Position numbers and translations under genes: made by a program. The notes below the pieces were generated by a model. That model was not told where the DNA came from, searched no databases, and was given only the letters and a program-made list of their open reading frames with translations. Shown here piece after piece: positions 47,976-56,220 of a stretch of 64,000 nucleotides of DNA; position 1 is the first letter of the stretch, and each line of letters begins with the position of its first letter. This DNA is from Algoriphagus boseongensis (lineage in GTDB: Bacteria; Bacteroidota; Bacteroidia; Cytophagales; Cyclobacteriaceae), in NCBI RefSeq assembly GCF_004362805.1, contig NZ_SNYF01000006.1:682001-746000 (forward strand). Reading direction: 5' to 3'.

Positions 47976-49682
47976 TTACTGCTTCCTAAACACTACTTTT
48001 CCTCCAACCACGGTCATGGCCACCTGTGTTTGCAGAATCTCATCTTCCGGGATTTCCATGATGTTTTTGTCGAAAACGGTGAAATCAGCTGCTTTTCCCA
48101 CTTGGATCGATCCTTTGAAATTTTCTTCAAACTCAGCATAGGCTCCGTCCAAGGTATAGGATTTCAAGGCCTGCTCTCGGGTCATTTTCTGATCGGCTTC
48201 ATAGCCTCCCTCCGGAAGTCCTTGCAGGGTTTTCCGTGTGACAGAAGCATAAAAGGAAGGAATGGCATCTACAGGTTCCACGGGAGCATCGGTTCCATTA
48301 GTGACTACCGCTCCAGTCTGCATCAGTTTTTGCCATACATAGGCGCCGTCGATGATTCGCTTTTCTCCTAGACGATTGATTGCCCAAGGACGATCTGAAC
48401 TCAAATGAATGGCCTGCATGGCTGCAATCACTCCCAACTGACCAAATCTTGGAATATCATCCGGATGGATATGCTGGGCATGCTCGATACGGAAACGATG
48501 GTCTTTGGTATCAGGATATTTGGCAAAAGCCATTTCGTACCGATCCAAAATCTCCTGATTGGCGCGGTCTCCGATGGCATGTGAACAAACCTGGAAGCCA
48601 AGTGGCAGGGCTTTTTCAGAAACCTCACTGACCACTGACATAGGCAAAGTCTCATGGCCACGATGTCCCGGCTTATCAGAATAATCTTCCAGCAGCCAAG
48701 CTCCCCAAGGTCCCAAAGCCCCATCGCAATTCAGTTTAATGGATCGAACCGTCACAAAATGATCAGGATCGATCATTGGACCTTTTTTGTACCACTCTTC
48801 TAAAAGCTCAGGCTGACGACCAGTGAGCATGATGTATAGGCGGGAAGTTAATTTTCCTTCGTTTTTGAATTTAGTCACCAAGTCAATGACCTCTTGACCA
48901 GAACCCGCATCGTGGAAGGATGTGATGCCTTTTTCTGCCAATTCTTGCAAAGCCAATCGAAGCGCTTCCTCGTTTTTCTCAGGGGTGGTTTCTGGGATGA
49001 GTTTAGCGACCAAGCTGGAAGCTCTTTCCACCAAAATTCCGGTAGGATTTCCCAATTCGTCACGAAGAACTTCTCCGCCCTCTACCTCTTGAGTAGGTTT
49101 TTCGCTTCGTAAAGGATTGATTCCTGCAAGCTCCATGGCCTTTTGGTTGACAAAAGAAGCGTGACCGGAAGCATGGGCTAAGTAAACCGGGTTGTTTGGG
49201 GTGACTGCGCTGAGGGATTCGTGCGTTTGAAAGCCTTTGACGGTTTTGTCGGGCATCTGAATCCACTTGTCCTGATGCCAACCCCGACCGGTAATCCAAT
49301 CGCCAGGCTTTGCATTAGCGGCGGCTTCTGCTACTTTTTGGATGAGTTCATCGTAGGTTTTGACGCCCATTAAGTCGATCTCCAACTTGTTGTAGCCGAT
49401 ACCCATCAGGTGTCCATGGGATTCGATAAAGCCAGGAGTCATAGTTTTTCCTTGCAGGTCGATTACTTCAGTAGACTCACCCACATAGGCTTGAATTTCT
49501 TCGGAAGTACCCACAGCCAGGATCAAACCGTCTTTTACAGCCACGGCTTCGACTTTTGGATTGGATTCGTCGACGGTGTAGATGACCCCATTTAGGTAAA
49601 CCGAGTCAGCTGGATTTTCGGGGCCGGAGGTACAGGCCCAAGCGAAAAGGGCCAGAAAAAGGAATAAGTATAAGTTCTTCAT
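47976..49682 (-). CDS. Amidohydrolase lipoprotein, YtcJ-like
   Basis: 568 residues from the ATG whose complement is 49680-49682. A longer frame upstream is rejected because this Met starts a clean lipoprotein signal ending at Ala-Trp-Ala-Cys. The metal-dependent hydrolase core shows TPGFIESHGHLMG (His-x-His), later CSHAIGDRANQ and RIEHAQH (His ligands) and NGTDAPVEP (Asp). These features match the YtcJ/AepA-like group (N-substituted formamide deformylase relatives). The substrate is unknown; an envelope location suggests processing of imported amides. A terminator follows, and the ParDE pair is divergent. Confidence 0.9.
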   Translation of the reverse strand: MKNLYLFLFLALFAWACTSGPENPADSVYLNGVIYTVDESNPKVEAVAVKDGLILAVGTSEEIQAYVGESTEVIDLQGKTMTPGFIESHGHLMGIGYNKLEIDLMGVKTYDELIQKVAEAAANAKPGDWITGRGWHQDKWIQMPDKTVKGFQTHESLSAVTPNNPVYLAHASGHASFVNQKAMELAGINPLRSEKPTQEVEGGEVLRDELGNPTGILVERASSLVAKLIPETTPEKNEEALRLALQELAEKGITSFHDAGSGQEVIDLVTKFKNEGKLTSRLYIMLTGRQPELLEEWYKKGPMIDPDHFVTVRSIKLNCDGALGPWGAWLLEDYSDKPGHRGHETLPMSVVSEVSEKALPLGFQVCSHAIGDRANQEILDRYEMAFAKYPDTKDHRFRIEHAQHIHPDDIPRFGQLGVIAAMQAIHLSSDRPWAINRLGEKRIIDGAYVWQKLMQTGAVVTNGTDAPVEPVDAIPSFYASVTRKTLQGLPEGGYEADQKMTREQALKSYTLDGAYAEFEENFKGSIQVGKAADFTVFDKNIMEIPEDEILQTQVAMTVVGGKVVFRKQ

Positions 49683-49823
49683 GGATTTATAATTCTTTTC
49701 CGAAGCTAGAGTTTTTAATGGATAGGGGCAAATGAGATTATTCAAAGGGGGATTCAATAAATCAGGTTATTGAAAAGTTTTATTGAGTACCAGTTTTTGG
49801 TAATTTTAGAAAAAAGAAAATTT

Positions 49824-50072
49824 ATGGGACGCAATACTTCAGTTTCTTTAGGCGATTACTTTGAGGAGTTTGTGGATAGCAAAGTATCTGAAGGAAGATA
49901 TTCAAGCGCCAGTGAAGTGATCCGAGCAGGGCTCCGGCTATTGGAGGAAGAAGAAAATAAATTGTTAGCCTTAAAAAATGCGGTTCAGGAAGGGATTGAA
50001 AGCGGGATTGTTAAAGACTTTGATCCTGAGAAGCATCTAGAATCACTGAAAGCCAAAAAAAGGAATGGCTAG
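49824..50072 (+). CDS. ParD-type antitoxin
   Basis: 82 residues from ATG 49824; an upstream in-frame start at 49770 adds residues that do not fit. The N-terminus has a ribbon-helix-helix DNA-binding pattern (NTSVSLGDYFEEFVDSKV, GRYSSASEVIRAGLRLLEE), the ParD signature. The acidic/basic C-terminal tail probably wraps the toxin. The gene overlaps parE by 8 nt, as expected of a translationally coupled pair. By analogy, the ParD-ParE complex would repress its own promoter in the 140 nt between this gene and the divergent amidohydrolase. Confidence 0.9.
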   Translation: MGRNTSVSLGDYFEEFVDSKVSEGRYSSASEVIRAGLRLLEEEENKLLALKNAVQEGIESGIVKDFDPEKHLESLKAKKRNG

Positions 50073-50364
50073 TTATTTTTTGTCCCAAAAAGCCATTGAT
50101 GATTTATCCGCAATTTGGGAATACACATTTGAAACTTGGTCAGAACAACAAGCGGATAATTACTATTGGCAGCTTTTAGAGGATTGCAAAAATGTGGCTG
50201 AGAATCAGTTCTTAGGAAAGCAGTATCCCGAAATCAGTCAGGAAATTTTTGGATTTAAGTCCGGGGAGCATTTGATTTTTTATAGAAAATTGAACCCATC
50301 CTCCATTGAGGTAATCCGGATTCTGCACTCCAGGATGGATTTGAAAAGAAGAATTCAGGATTGA
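50065..50364 (+). CDS. ParE/RelE-superfamily toxin
   Basis: 99 residues. The RelE/ParE fold is seen in LSQKAIDDLSAIWEYTFETW at the start, GKQYPEISQEIFGFKSGEHL in the middle, and FYRKLNPSSIEVIRILHSRM near the end. The start overlaps the ParD gene. ParE toxins inhibit DNA gyrase; whether this one does is inferred from pairing with ParD. Both genes appear intact, so the module may be active. It stands alone on the plus strand between two minus-strand genes, which suggests insertion as a unit, although no flanking repeats are evident. Confidence 0.9.
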   Translation: MASYFLSQKAIDDLSAIWEYTFETWSEQQADNYYWQLLEDCKNVAENQFLGKQYPEISQEIFGFKSGEHLIFYRKLNPSSIEVIRILHSRMDLKRRIQD

Positions 50365-50389
50365 GCCACAAATCAGCGGTAAAAAGAAG

Positions 50390-52474
50390 TCACCTTACTA
50401 ATACCTTCTTCACCACCACCTTTCGATCATCGGTTTCCAGTTGCAAAAAGTAAATCCCCGGATTCAAGGTTTGAGTTTGGATTTCAATTTCTCGGTTAGC
50501 TGGGATGTTGATTTCATCCAATAGAATCTGTCCCAAAGAGGAAATCAGTCTGCCTTTGGCGGCTGTGTTTGAAATTACCTTTACTGGCCCGGAGCTAGGG
50601 TTAGGATAGACTTTAACTAACAACTCACCGTCATTGGATGAATCCGATTTATCTGAACTTAGATAAGTTAGTCCTCCGCCTCGAGTACCCAAGATCAGGT
50701 CTACATTTTTATCGAAACCGGAATTGACTACCGAGATCCAAGTATTTCGCCCCAGTCGGGGAGGAAGATTTTGATTTCCGATTTTGATCAGGACTTCTTC
50801 TCGGACTTCTGCATTCATAAAATCTTGAATAAGAAAAACCCTACCAGTCTGATCTACAGCATATAAATCCGGTTTTTCCTGAATTCTCACCGCTATGCTT
50901 AGATTCCTGTTCGCAGGATTGTCCTGAAATCCGAGGAAATTGGTGGACTTCAAACTGACAGTTTTGGCTTCCAAATCCACTTCATACAAGGTTAAACTCC
51001 CGTTTTGAGCAGCGATGAGTAGGTGATCTTTGCCTTGGTAAGGGAAAAAAGTCAGCTGATCTCCTACCCGCGGCGATAAACCAGCGAGTGCATAATCTGT
51101 CCAGTTTTCTCCTTGATTTCGAAGCAAAACCTGGGAAGGAACCCCATTCACAGTTCGAACTCCCGAGACAAGGAAATAGGATTGATTTTTTACACTTCCG
51201 TATTCTATCAGTTGGAGATCAAGTAAGTTGAGTGAGGACAGGTTTAAATAATCGGAATTCAACACCTCAAATTGATTTCCGCTATAGCTCAATCGATATG
51301 CTTGACCGACTACATTTTCGCCCTTTTTGCTATTTGCAGTGAGCCAGAGTTCTCCGGAAAAGACATTCCCCTTAAAATAGGGTCGGGTATTTTCACCCAA
51401 ATCGAAGAGTTGATTTTGAAGAAATGGACTGATGGAGCCAGTGCTTTTCTCCATTTTGACCACTGAACTGGCGAAATCTATACGAAATGGAGCTGCCGTT
51501 TCATTCGTGTTTAAACTGACCATCAAATCATTCCCAATCGTTTGGGCAGTATGGAATCTTGGGAAAACCGGCAATGTCCCGAATCCAGGTAAATCATTGG
51601 ATAAGGAATCGAATCGAGGACTGCTGGAAGTCCCTTTATTGGGAAGAAAGTAAAGTGTATTACACTCATCACGACCCAAGAGCAAATCAGGAACTCCATC
51701 TCCCGTAAAATCCTGATATAAAATACTATGCCCTCCCGCATGTTGGATTCTTGCATTTTCCTGAGTCCTGCCACCTGATTCCAAAGGTCTTCCATCGCAG
51801 GTTTGTCCCCAAGAAAATGTTCCGCAGCCGCAGAATTCAAAATTCCCCCAATGTCTGATAGGGAAAGCAAATCCGTCAATATCTGGAATTCCCTTTCTCT
51901 CTATCGAGGTATTTCGATAAAACTCCAAATAGTCCCCTTGGGCAAAGTTGAAAATCACCAGATCCAAATCCCCGTCTACATCCAAATCCTGTAAGAGAGG
52001 GGTGTCCAGGTTGTTTGCTGGGATATTATTCGCGCCATCAAGCTTCAGAAAATTTTGGGCCAAAGTCCAGGAAATCTGAGTCCCGTTTGAGGTGTTTTTA
52101 TAGGCTCTTATCCCAAGAGGAGTGGAGGTAAACAAGTCCTTTTTGCCATCTCGATCAAAATCTGCCAAGACCAAAAAACCACTGATATCGGTTGGAAAGA
52201 AATAGCTGAGTTCTGGTCTGAGCTTGAAATTCTCCCCGCTTTTTTCAAAAATCTGAAGTTGTCTGGAGTTGATATCCCAGATTACCCACTCCTCATTTCC
52301 ATCACCGGTGAGGTCTAAAGTCTGGATTTGAGCGGAGTTGATTCCCAAAGAAAAACCAGAGGAGAGCGACTGTCCATTTACCTGGATGGATTTGCTTTCG
52401 TCTATTTCAAAAACCGTCTGGGCCAGGGCATTTTGGAAAAGAAAAAGAAAAATGAAGGCAAGGGGTTTTTGCAT
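50390..52474 (-). CDS. FG-GAP/VCBS repeat protein with type IX secretion sorting domain
   Basis: 694 residues from the ATG whose complement is 52472-52474. A much longer frame upstream is rejected because it overlaps murF and because this Met begins a clean signal peptide (cleavage near Ala-Leu-Ala-Gln). Several Asp-rich FG-GAP repeats follow (DLTGDGNEEWVIWD, DFDRDGKKDLFTST, DLDVDGDLDLVIFN, DFTGDGVPDLLLGRD). The last ~80 residues are a type A T9SS sorting domain: VKVYPNPSSGPVKV, then LNPGIYFLQLETDDRKVVVK. It should be exported by the type IX system and attached to or released from the surface. Function otherwise unknown. Confidence 0.88.
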   Translation of the reverse strand: MQKPLAFIFLFLFQNALAQTVFEIDESKSIQVNGQSLSSGFSLGINSAQIQTLDLTGDGNEEWVIWDINSRQLQIFEKSGENFKLRPELSYFFPTDISGFLVLADFDRDGKKDLFTSTPLGIRAYKNTSNGTQISWTLAQNFLKLDGANNIPANNLDTPLLQDLDVDGDLDLVIFNFAQGDYLEFYRNTSIERKGIPDIDGFAFPIRHWGNFEFCGCGTFSWGQTCDGRPLESGGRTQENARIQHAGGHSILYQDFTGDGVPDLLLGRDECNTLYFLPNKGTSSSPRFDSLSNDLPGFGTLPVFPRFHTAQTIGNDLMVSLNTNETAAPFRIDFASSVVKMEKSTGSISPFLQNQLFDLGENTRPYFKGNVFSGELWLTANSKKGENVVGQAYRLSYSGNQFEVLNSDYLNLSSLNLLDLQLIEYGSVKNQSYFLVSGVRTVNGVPSQVLLRNQGENWTDYALAGLSPRVGDQLTFFPYQGKDHLLIAAQNGSLTLYEVDLEAKTVSLKSTNFLGFQDNPANRNLSIAVRIQEKPDLYAVDQTGRVFLIQDFMNAEVREEVLIKIGNQNLPPRLGRNTWISVVNSGFDKNVDLILGTRGGGLTYLSSDKSDSSNDGELLVKVYPNPSSGPVKVISNTAAKGRLISSLGQILLDEINIPANREIEIQTQTLNPGIYFLQLETDDRKVVVKKVLVR

Positions 52475-52567
52475 GACTTTGCGAAGCTGAAACTTCAAAA
52501 TAAAACGAAACTCTCTCCCCAAAGATGTAAAGGATTGCGTTATTTTGGGAAGAAATTTTACCCAAAG

Positions 52568-53863
52568 ATGAATCTGGATATCCTCTACCAACTCTTCCTC
52601 CAAAGCACAGGAGTGAGCACTGATACTCGAAAAATCGATCAAGGAAATCTCTTTTTTGCCCTGAAAGGACCCAATTTCAACGCAAATGAATTTGCGGCAA
52701 AAGCCTTGGAAATGGGAGCCTCTGCGGTGGTAATTGATGAAGCGAAGTATTTTGTCGAGGATGACGAGCGGTATTTTATCTGCGAAGATGTCTTGAGTAC
52801 CCTTCAGCAGATATCTACTTATCATCGAAGAAAATTCGTTATTCCAGTAATTGGTCTGACAGGTTCCAATGGGAAAACTACTTCAAAGGAGCTTTTGAAT
52901 GCCGTTTTGAAGCAAAAGTTCAATACCCTAGCCACCACAGGTAACCTCAACAACCATATCGGAGTGCCCTTGACTTTGCTCCGTATCAAGCCTGAGCACG
53001 AGATCGCGATCATTGAAATGGGGGCCAACAAGCAAGGGGACATTAAAGAGCTTTGCGCTATTGCAGAGCCTACGCATGGGTTTATCACCAATATCGGCAA
53101 GGCCCATTTAGAAGGTATGGGTGGTCCTGAAGGCGTCTTAAAAACCAAAACAGAACTCTACCAGCATCTCAGAGCAAATGGAGGGACCGTCTTCATCAAT
53201 ACCCAGGACCCCATCCTTTCCAATATGATCAAGCGCTTTGAGAATCCAGTCCTGTACCCGGCCAAGGGGGATTTTTGTGAGGTGAATTTTCTTGGAGCTG
53301 ATCCCTTTGTGAAATTCTCAGTAGAAGGAGTAGAGGGAGAGCATCTTACTTCCCTCATTGGGGCATACAACTTTGGGAATATTGCCAATGCTTTGACCAT
53401 CGGGAAATTTTTTGGAGTTCCAATGGAAAAAGCTGTAGCAGGAATTGTCGGTTACAAACCTGAGAATATGCGCTCTCAGTTAATGGAAAAGCGCAGCAAT
53501 CTGATCATCCTGGATGCGTACAATGCCAATCCATCGAGCATGGAAGCCGCCATTCGAACATTTGGGGTGATGCAAGGCAAAAAGCATAAAATGATCATCC
53601 TTGGAGATATGTTTGAGCTAGGAGAGCATGCCGAAGCTGAGCATAGAAGACTTGGAGAAATCGTCAGTGAATATCCCATCGATAAAGTTTGCTTTACCGG
53701 AAAATTAATCGTTTCAGCTCTGGAAAAAGCTCCCAAAGCCCTGTATTTCCCTGATCCATTTTCATTTAGAAACTGGCTAGAAGACAGTAAGCTCGAGGAT
53801 TATTTGATCCTAATTAAGGGTAGTAGAGGAATGAAGTTGGAGACCTTGGTCGATTTTATTTAA
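52568..53863 (+). CDS. murF: UDP-N-acetylmuramoyl-tripeptide--D-alanyl-D-alanine ligase
   Basis: 431 residues from ATG 52568; a longer frame from 52328 is rejected because it overlaps the divergent signal peptide gene and does not fit the family. MurF adds D-Ala-D-Ala to the UDP-MurNAc-tripeptide in the cytoplasm. The N-terminal domain has STDTRKIDQGNLFFALKG. The ATP loop GSNGKTT is at 99-105. Later landmarks are EMGANKQGDI, TNIGKAHLEGMGG and the C-terminal DAYNANPSSMEAAI and ILGDMFELGEHAEAEH, all diagnostic. It is alone here and not in a dcw cluster, which is common for Bacteroidota murF. Confidence 0.96.
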   Translation: MNLDILYQLFLQSTGVSTDTRKIDQGNLFFALKGPNFNANEFAAKALEMGASAVVIDEAKYFVEDDERYFICEDVLSTLQQISTYHRRKFVIPVIGLTGSNGKTTSKELLNAVLKQKFNTLATTGNLNNHIGVPLTLLRIKPEHEIAIIEMGANKQGDIKELCAIAEPTHGFITNIGKAHLEGMGGPEGVLKTKTELYQHLRANGGTVFINTQDPILSNMIKRFENPVLYPAKGDFCEVNFLGADPFVKFSVEGVEGEHLTSLIGAYNFGNIANALTIGKFFGVPMEKAVAGIVGYKPENMRSQLMEKRSNLIILDAYNANPSSMEAAIRTFGVMQGKKHKMIILGDMFELGEHAEAEHRRLGEIVSEYPIDKVCFTGKLIVSALEKAPKALYFPDPFSFRNWLEDSKLEDYLILIKGSRGMKLETLVDFI

Positions 53864-53950
53864 ACTAGACTTCTTTTGGAATAGTTAGATAAAAAGAGAT
53901 TCAACTGACTTTCAATAACTTTAAACTTCCCACTTTAAACTCCATATATT

Positions 53951-54628
53951 ATGCGTCCCTATCTTGAATTTCTTTCTGCCTTGGCTCAAAACAACCACAA
54001 AGAATGGATGGACGCCAATAAAAAATGGTATTTGGAGACACGAGAGGGGTTTCTGGAGGATGTAGGGATTTTGCTAAAGGAATTGAGTGAAATAGAACCT
54101 GAGCTTTCTGCCTACAAACCCAAGGATTGTGTTTTCAGACAGAATCGAGACATTCGTTTCTCAAACAATAAAGATCCTTATAAGACCAATTTCGGAGCTT
54201 ACTTTTCCCCAAAAGGGAAGAAGTCCCCAGGTCCTGGATATTATTTGCAGGTTCAGCCGGGAAATTCCTTTTTGGCAGGGGGGATTTGGATGCCTGAAGC
54301 GGATACGCTAAAGAAAATCCGAAAGGAAATTGATTACAGCGGGAAGGAGTTGGAACAGATTGAAAATGACCCTGAGTTCAAAAAATTATTCAAAGGAATC
54401 GAGGGAGAAAAGCTGAAAACCAGTCCTAGAGAATACGAGGCAGACCATCCTTATATCGAATATTTGCGGCTAAAAAGCTTTACGGTTTCTCATCCCATTT
54501 CGGATAAGGCCGTTGAATCGGGAGCATTTTTGACTTTTGCTTTTGATGGTTTTAAAAGAATGAAGCCCTTTAATGATTTTCTCTCCCGGGCAATCGAAGA
54601 TGTGGAGGACGGATCAGGGATTTTATAA
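53951..54628 (+). CDS. DUF2461 protein
   Basis: 225 residues, cytoplasmic. The DUF2461 (TIGR02453) family is marked by FLSALAQNNHKEWMDANKKW at the start, FRQNRDIRFSNNKDPYKTNF near 60-80 and GPGYYLQVQPGNSFLAGGIW near 95-115. The rest is a regular alpha/beta body with a conserved HPYIEYLRLKSF segment. No activity has been assigned that I know of. It follows murF after 87 nt and overlaps the convergent lipoprotein gene by 6 nt at the stop codons. Confidence 0.92.
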   Translation: MRPYLEFLSALAQNNHKEWMDANKKWYLETREGFLEDVGILLKELSEIEPELSAYKPKDCVFRQNRDIRFSNNKDPYKTNFGAYFSPKGKKSPGPGYYLQVQPGNSFLAGGIWMPEADTLKKIRKEIDYSGKELEQIENDPEFKKLFKGIEGEKLKTSPREYEADHPYIEYLRLKSFTVSHPISDKAVESGAFLTFAFDGFKRMKPFNDFLSRAIEDVEDGSGIL

Positions 54629-55036
54629 ATCAAAGTCACTAACCTGGAATTCATACTCTTCCATGGCTACATTTTCAGGATTTTGAGGGTCAGTTTGGAT
54701 GAATTGAACGGTAATTTGGTCGTATTCTTTTGCATTTTCAAAATCTCTGAGATAGAGTTCAGCACACTTTCTTGCTAGAATCTCCCGTTGACTGGATAAA
54801 ATTTTAGGGTCTCCATTTCCAAGCTTTAGAAAAATGGTGGAACCCGTCTCACTGGATTTATTCAAGCCCACATTCATTTCCTGAAAATTCCCCAAGGCCC
54901 TGATTTCATCTGAGGGCATAAACCCTTCTCCCATCATGGCTTCCATTCCTTGGAAAGCAAAGTGCGCAATTTGCTCAGGCTCGCAGGCACATGAACTTAA
55001 AATAGAGATCAAGGAGATAAAAAGTAATTTTTTCAT
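54623..55036 (-). CDS. Lipoprotein of unknown function
   Basis: 137 residues with a lipoprotein signal ending at Ser-Ser-Cys (about residue 16), followed by a second Cys two positions later. The mature part is short and alpha/beta with a Met-rich patch (GMEAMMGEGFMPSDE). I recognise no family. Its stop codon lies inside the last codons of the convergent DUF2461 gene (6-nt overlap). A periplasmic or outer-membrane location is likely. Confidence 0.65.
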   Translation of the reverse strand: MKKLLFISLISILSSCACEPEQIAHFAFQGMEAMMGEGFMPSDEIRALGNFQEMNVGLNKSSETGSTIFLKLGNGDPKILSSQREILARKCAELYLRDFENAKEYDQITVQFIQTDPQNPENVAMEEYEFQVSDFDL

Positions 55037-55230
55037 AGATCAGAGAAGTTCTTGATCTAAAAATAGCAAATAGATTTTAACTGGGGTTCGGCTACTCAAA
55101 GCATTTGGGGTAAGGGTTAAGACGTTGTGACTTTTGTCACATAAGTAGCTGGATGCAGTCAAATGAAGTGTTTTTTGCAGTTAAAAAATTTACCTTGAAG
55201 TGTCTTCAACTTTAAACCCAAAGAAGCACT

Positions 55231-55893
55231 ATGAGCCTCCATTGTAAAAACTGCAACCACCAAATCAAGACTGGATTTTTGAAAGGTAAGGGTGAAATTA
55301 CAGGCAACCCTGTTGCCTTTATTCATGCCTTTACTAATAACCGAGCTGAATCTTATTGTTCCAATTGTATCGATGATCAGCTCCTTCAAGCGAAATCAAA
55401 TTTTGAGAAAGAATTGAAGTCCACCAAGGACCTTTTGGAAAAAGGGTTTTCGAATTTGCCCATCTTGAGTATACACCAACCTCTTCATTGGGATTATGAG
55501 GTGGTAGGGATGGTAACTTCCCAATCTGTAATCGGTACGGGATTGGTTTCTGAAATCACTGCAAGCTGGACGGATTTTTTCGGAAAGGAATCCAACACTT
55601 TTAATGATAAAATCAAAAAAGGTGAAGAAAATTGCATGAATCAGCTTAGAACCAAGGCGCTTTTAATGGGTGCACATGCGATTATTGGAACTGATATCGA
55701 TTATTCTGAAGTAGGTTCAGGGAAGGGCATGCTGATGGTTTGTATGGCAGGTACAGCTATCAAAATCAAAAATGCCAAAGAAATTAATTACGACTTAGAA
55801 GGCTATTCTAAACTTTCCCAAGCCAAGGAGAGATTAGAAGTTTTGGCCAAAATAGATGTAGACAAAGAGACTCTTTATCATTTTGTTTCTTAG
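55231..55893 (+). CDS. YbjQ/UPF0145-domain protein with N-terminal zinc-binding segment
   Basis: 220 residues. The N-terminus has Cys5-x2-Cys8 and Cys43-x2-Cys46, a likely four-cysteine zinc site. A charged helix follows (about 50-75), then a YbjQ-like domain (about 90-185) with EVVGMVTSQSVIGTGLV, LRTKALLMGAHAIIGTDIDY and VCMAGTAIKIK. YbjQ proteins form pentamers and are sometimes called heavy-metal binding, although their role is unproven. No predicted partner lies nearby. It ends 46 nt before a tRNA-derived region on the opposite strand. Confidence 0.85.
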   Translation: MSLHCKNCNHQIKTGFLKGKGEITGNPVAFIHAFTNNRAESYCSNCIDDQLLQAKSNFEKELKSTKDLLEKGFSNLPILSIHQPLHWDYEVVGMVTSQSVIGTGLVSEITASWTDFFGKESNTFNDKIKKGEENCMNQLRTKALLMGAHAIIGTDIDYSEVGSGKGMLMVCMAGTAIKIKNAKEINYDLEGYSKLSQAKERLEVLAKIDVDKETLYHFVS

Positions 55894-55902
55894 CCCCAGG
55901 TA

Positions 55903-55935
55903 AAAAATAAAGGCTTGCAAAATCTGCAAGCCTTT
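55903..55935 (-). terminator. Terminator adjoining the damaged tRNA-Ala copy
   Basis: An 11-bp perfect stem (55909-55919 with 55925-55935) with a 5-nt loop. Its better T-tract is on the minus strand, where T-rich sequence follows, so it fits as the end of the damaged tRNA-like copy. On the plus strand it could still help stop the YbjQ gene. Confidence 0.75.
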
Positions 55936-55938
55936 AAA

Positions 55939-56029
55939 GTGGAGGATAATGGTCCACGATAGCTATCGGGACGAACCGATCACCTTTCTGAATTTATTCG
56001 TGAAGCTTTTTTGCTTGCTGAGCAAATCC
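55939..56029 (-). pseudogene. Degenerate tRNA-Ala-like copy with a 19-nt insert in the T-loop
   Basis: On the minus strand this reads GGATTTGCTCAGCAAGC (56029-56013), a diverged middle, then AGGTGATCGGTTCG, the insert, and CCATTATCCTCCAC. These parts match the tRNA-Ala gene at 56076-56152 in its 5' end and D-arm, T-stem and acceptor 3' strand. The anticodon arm is not recognisable. Three T-loop bases of the intact gene (AAT) are replaced by a 19-nt near-palindrome. A terminator directly follows, as for the intact gene. It is probably a tRNA pseudogene or a tRNA-derived repeat. Confidence 0.7.
55953..55971. repeat. 19-nt near-palindrome in the degenerate tRNA copy
   Basis: TCCACGATAGCTATCGGGA on the plus strand, with perfect palindromic core CGATAGCTATCG. 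Its exact reverse complement occurs at 56177-56195. Confidence 0.85.
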
Positions 56030-56040
56030 AATAAAAACTT

Positions 56041-56076
56041 AAAAAGAAAAAAGCTCCACATTTCTGTGAAGCTTTT
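56041..56076 (-). terminator. Intrinsic terminator of the tRNA-Ala gene
   Basis: The 12-bp stem (56049-56060 with 56065-56076) has a 4-nt loop. The one imperfect pair is a C-A mismatch in plus-strand RNA but a G-U pair in minus-strand RNA, which supports minus-strand use. T-rich sequence follows (complement of 56041-56052). The stem ends on the last base of the CCA end. Confidence 0.88.
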
Positions 56077-56152
56077 GGTGGAGGATAACGGATTCGAACC
56101 GATGACCTCTACACTGCCAGTGTAGCGCTCTAGCCAACTGAGCTAATCCCCC
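56076..56152 (-). tRNA. tRNA-Ala (anticodon GGC), CCA encoded
   Basis: 77 nt including the encoded CCA. The acceptor stem GGGGGAT pairs with ATCCTCC and contains the G3-U70 wobble that defines alanine tRNAs; the discriminator base is A. The D-arm contains AGCTCAGTTGG, the anticodon stem CTACA/TGTAG closes a CTGGCAG loop with anticodon GGC, and the T-arm has GGTTCGAATCC. It reads GCC and GCU codons. A promoter lies about 70 nt upstream and a terminator directly after it. Two damaged copies of the same gene flank it. Confidence 0.97.
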
Positions 56153-56167
56153 ATTTATCATTCAGAA

Positions 56168-56209
56168 GCTCTAGCCTCCCGATAGCTATCGTGGATGAGC
56201 TAATCCCCC
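56168..56209 (-). pseudogene. 5' fragment of tRNA-Ala with a 19-nt insert in the D-loop
   Basis: On the minus strand it reads GGGGGATTAGCTCA, the insert, then GGCTAGAGC, identical to the 5' end and D-arm of the intact tRNA-Ala 15 nt downstream except that GTT of the D-loop is replaced by 19 nt. Nothing beyond the D-arm remains. It lies immediately after the promoter, so it is in the leader of the tRNA transcript. Confidence 0.78.
56177..56195. repeat. 19-nt near-palindrome in the tRNA 5' fragment
   Basis: TCCCGATAGCTATCGTGGA on the plus strand, the exact reverse complement of 55953-55971. Confidence 0.85.
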
Positions 56210-56220
56210 GAATTGGTGTG

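Noticed and set aside
52328-52567. N-terminal extension of murF, and the mirror extension of the T9SS cargo gene to 52825
   Set aside because: Each would run through the other gene's start. The signal peptide at 52474 and the MurF family start at 52568 give a clean 93-nt divergent spacer.
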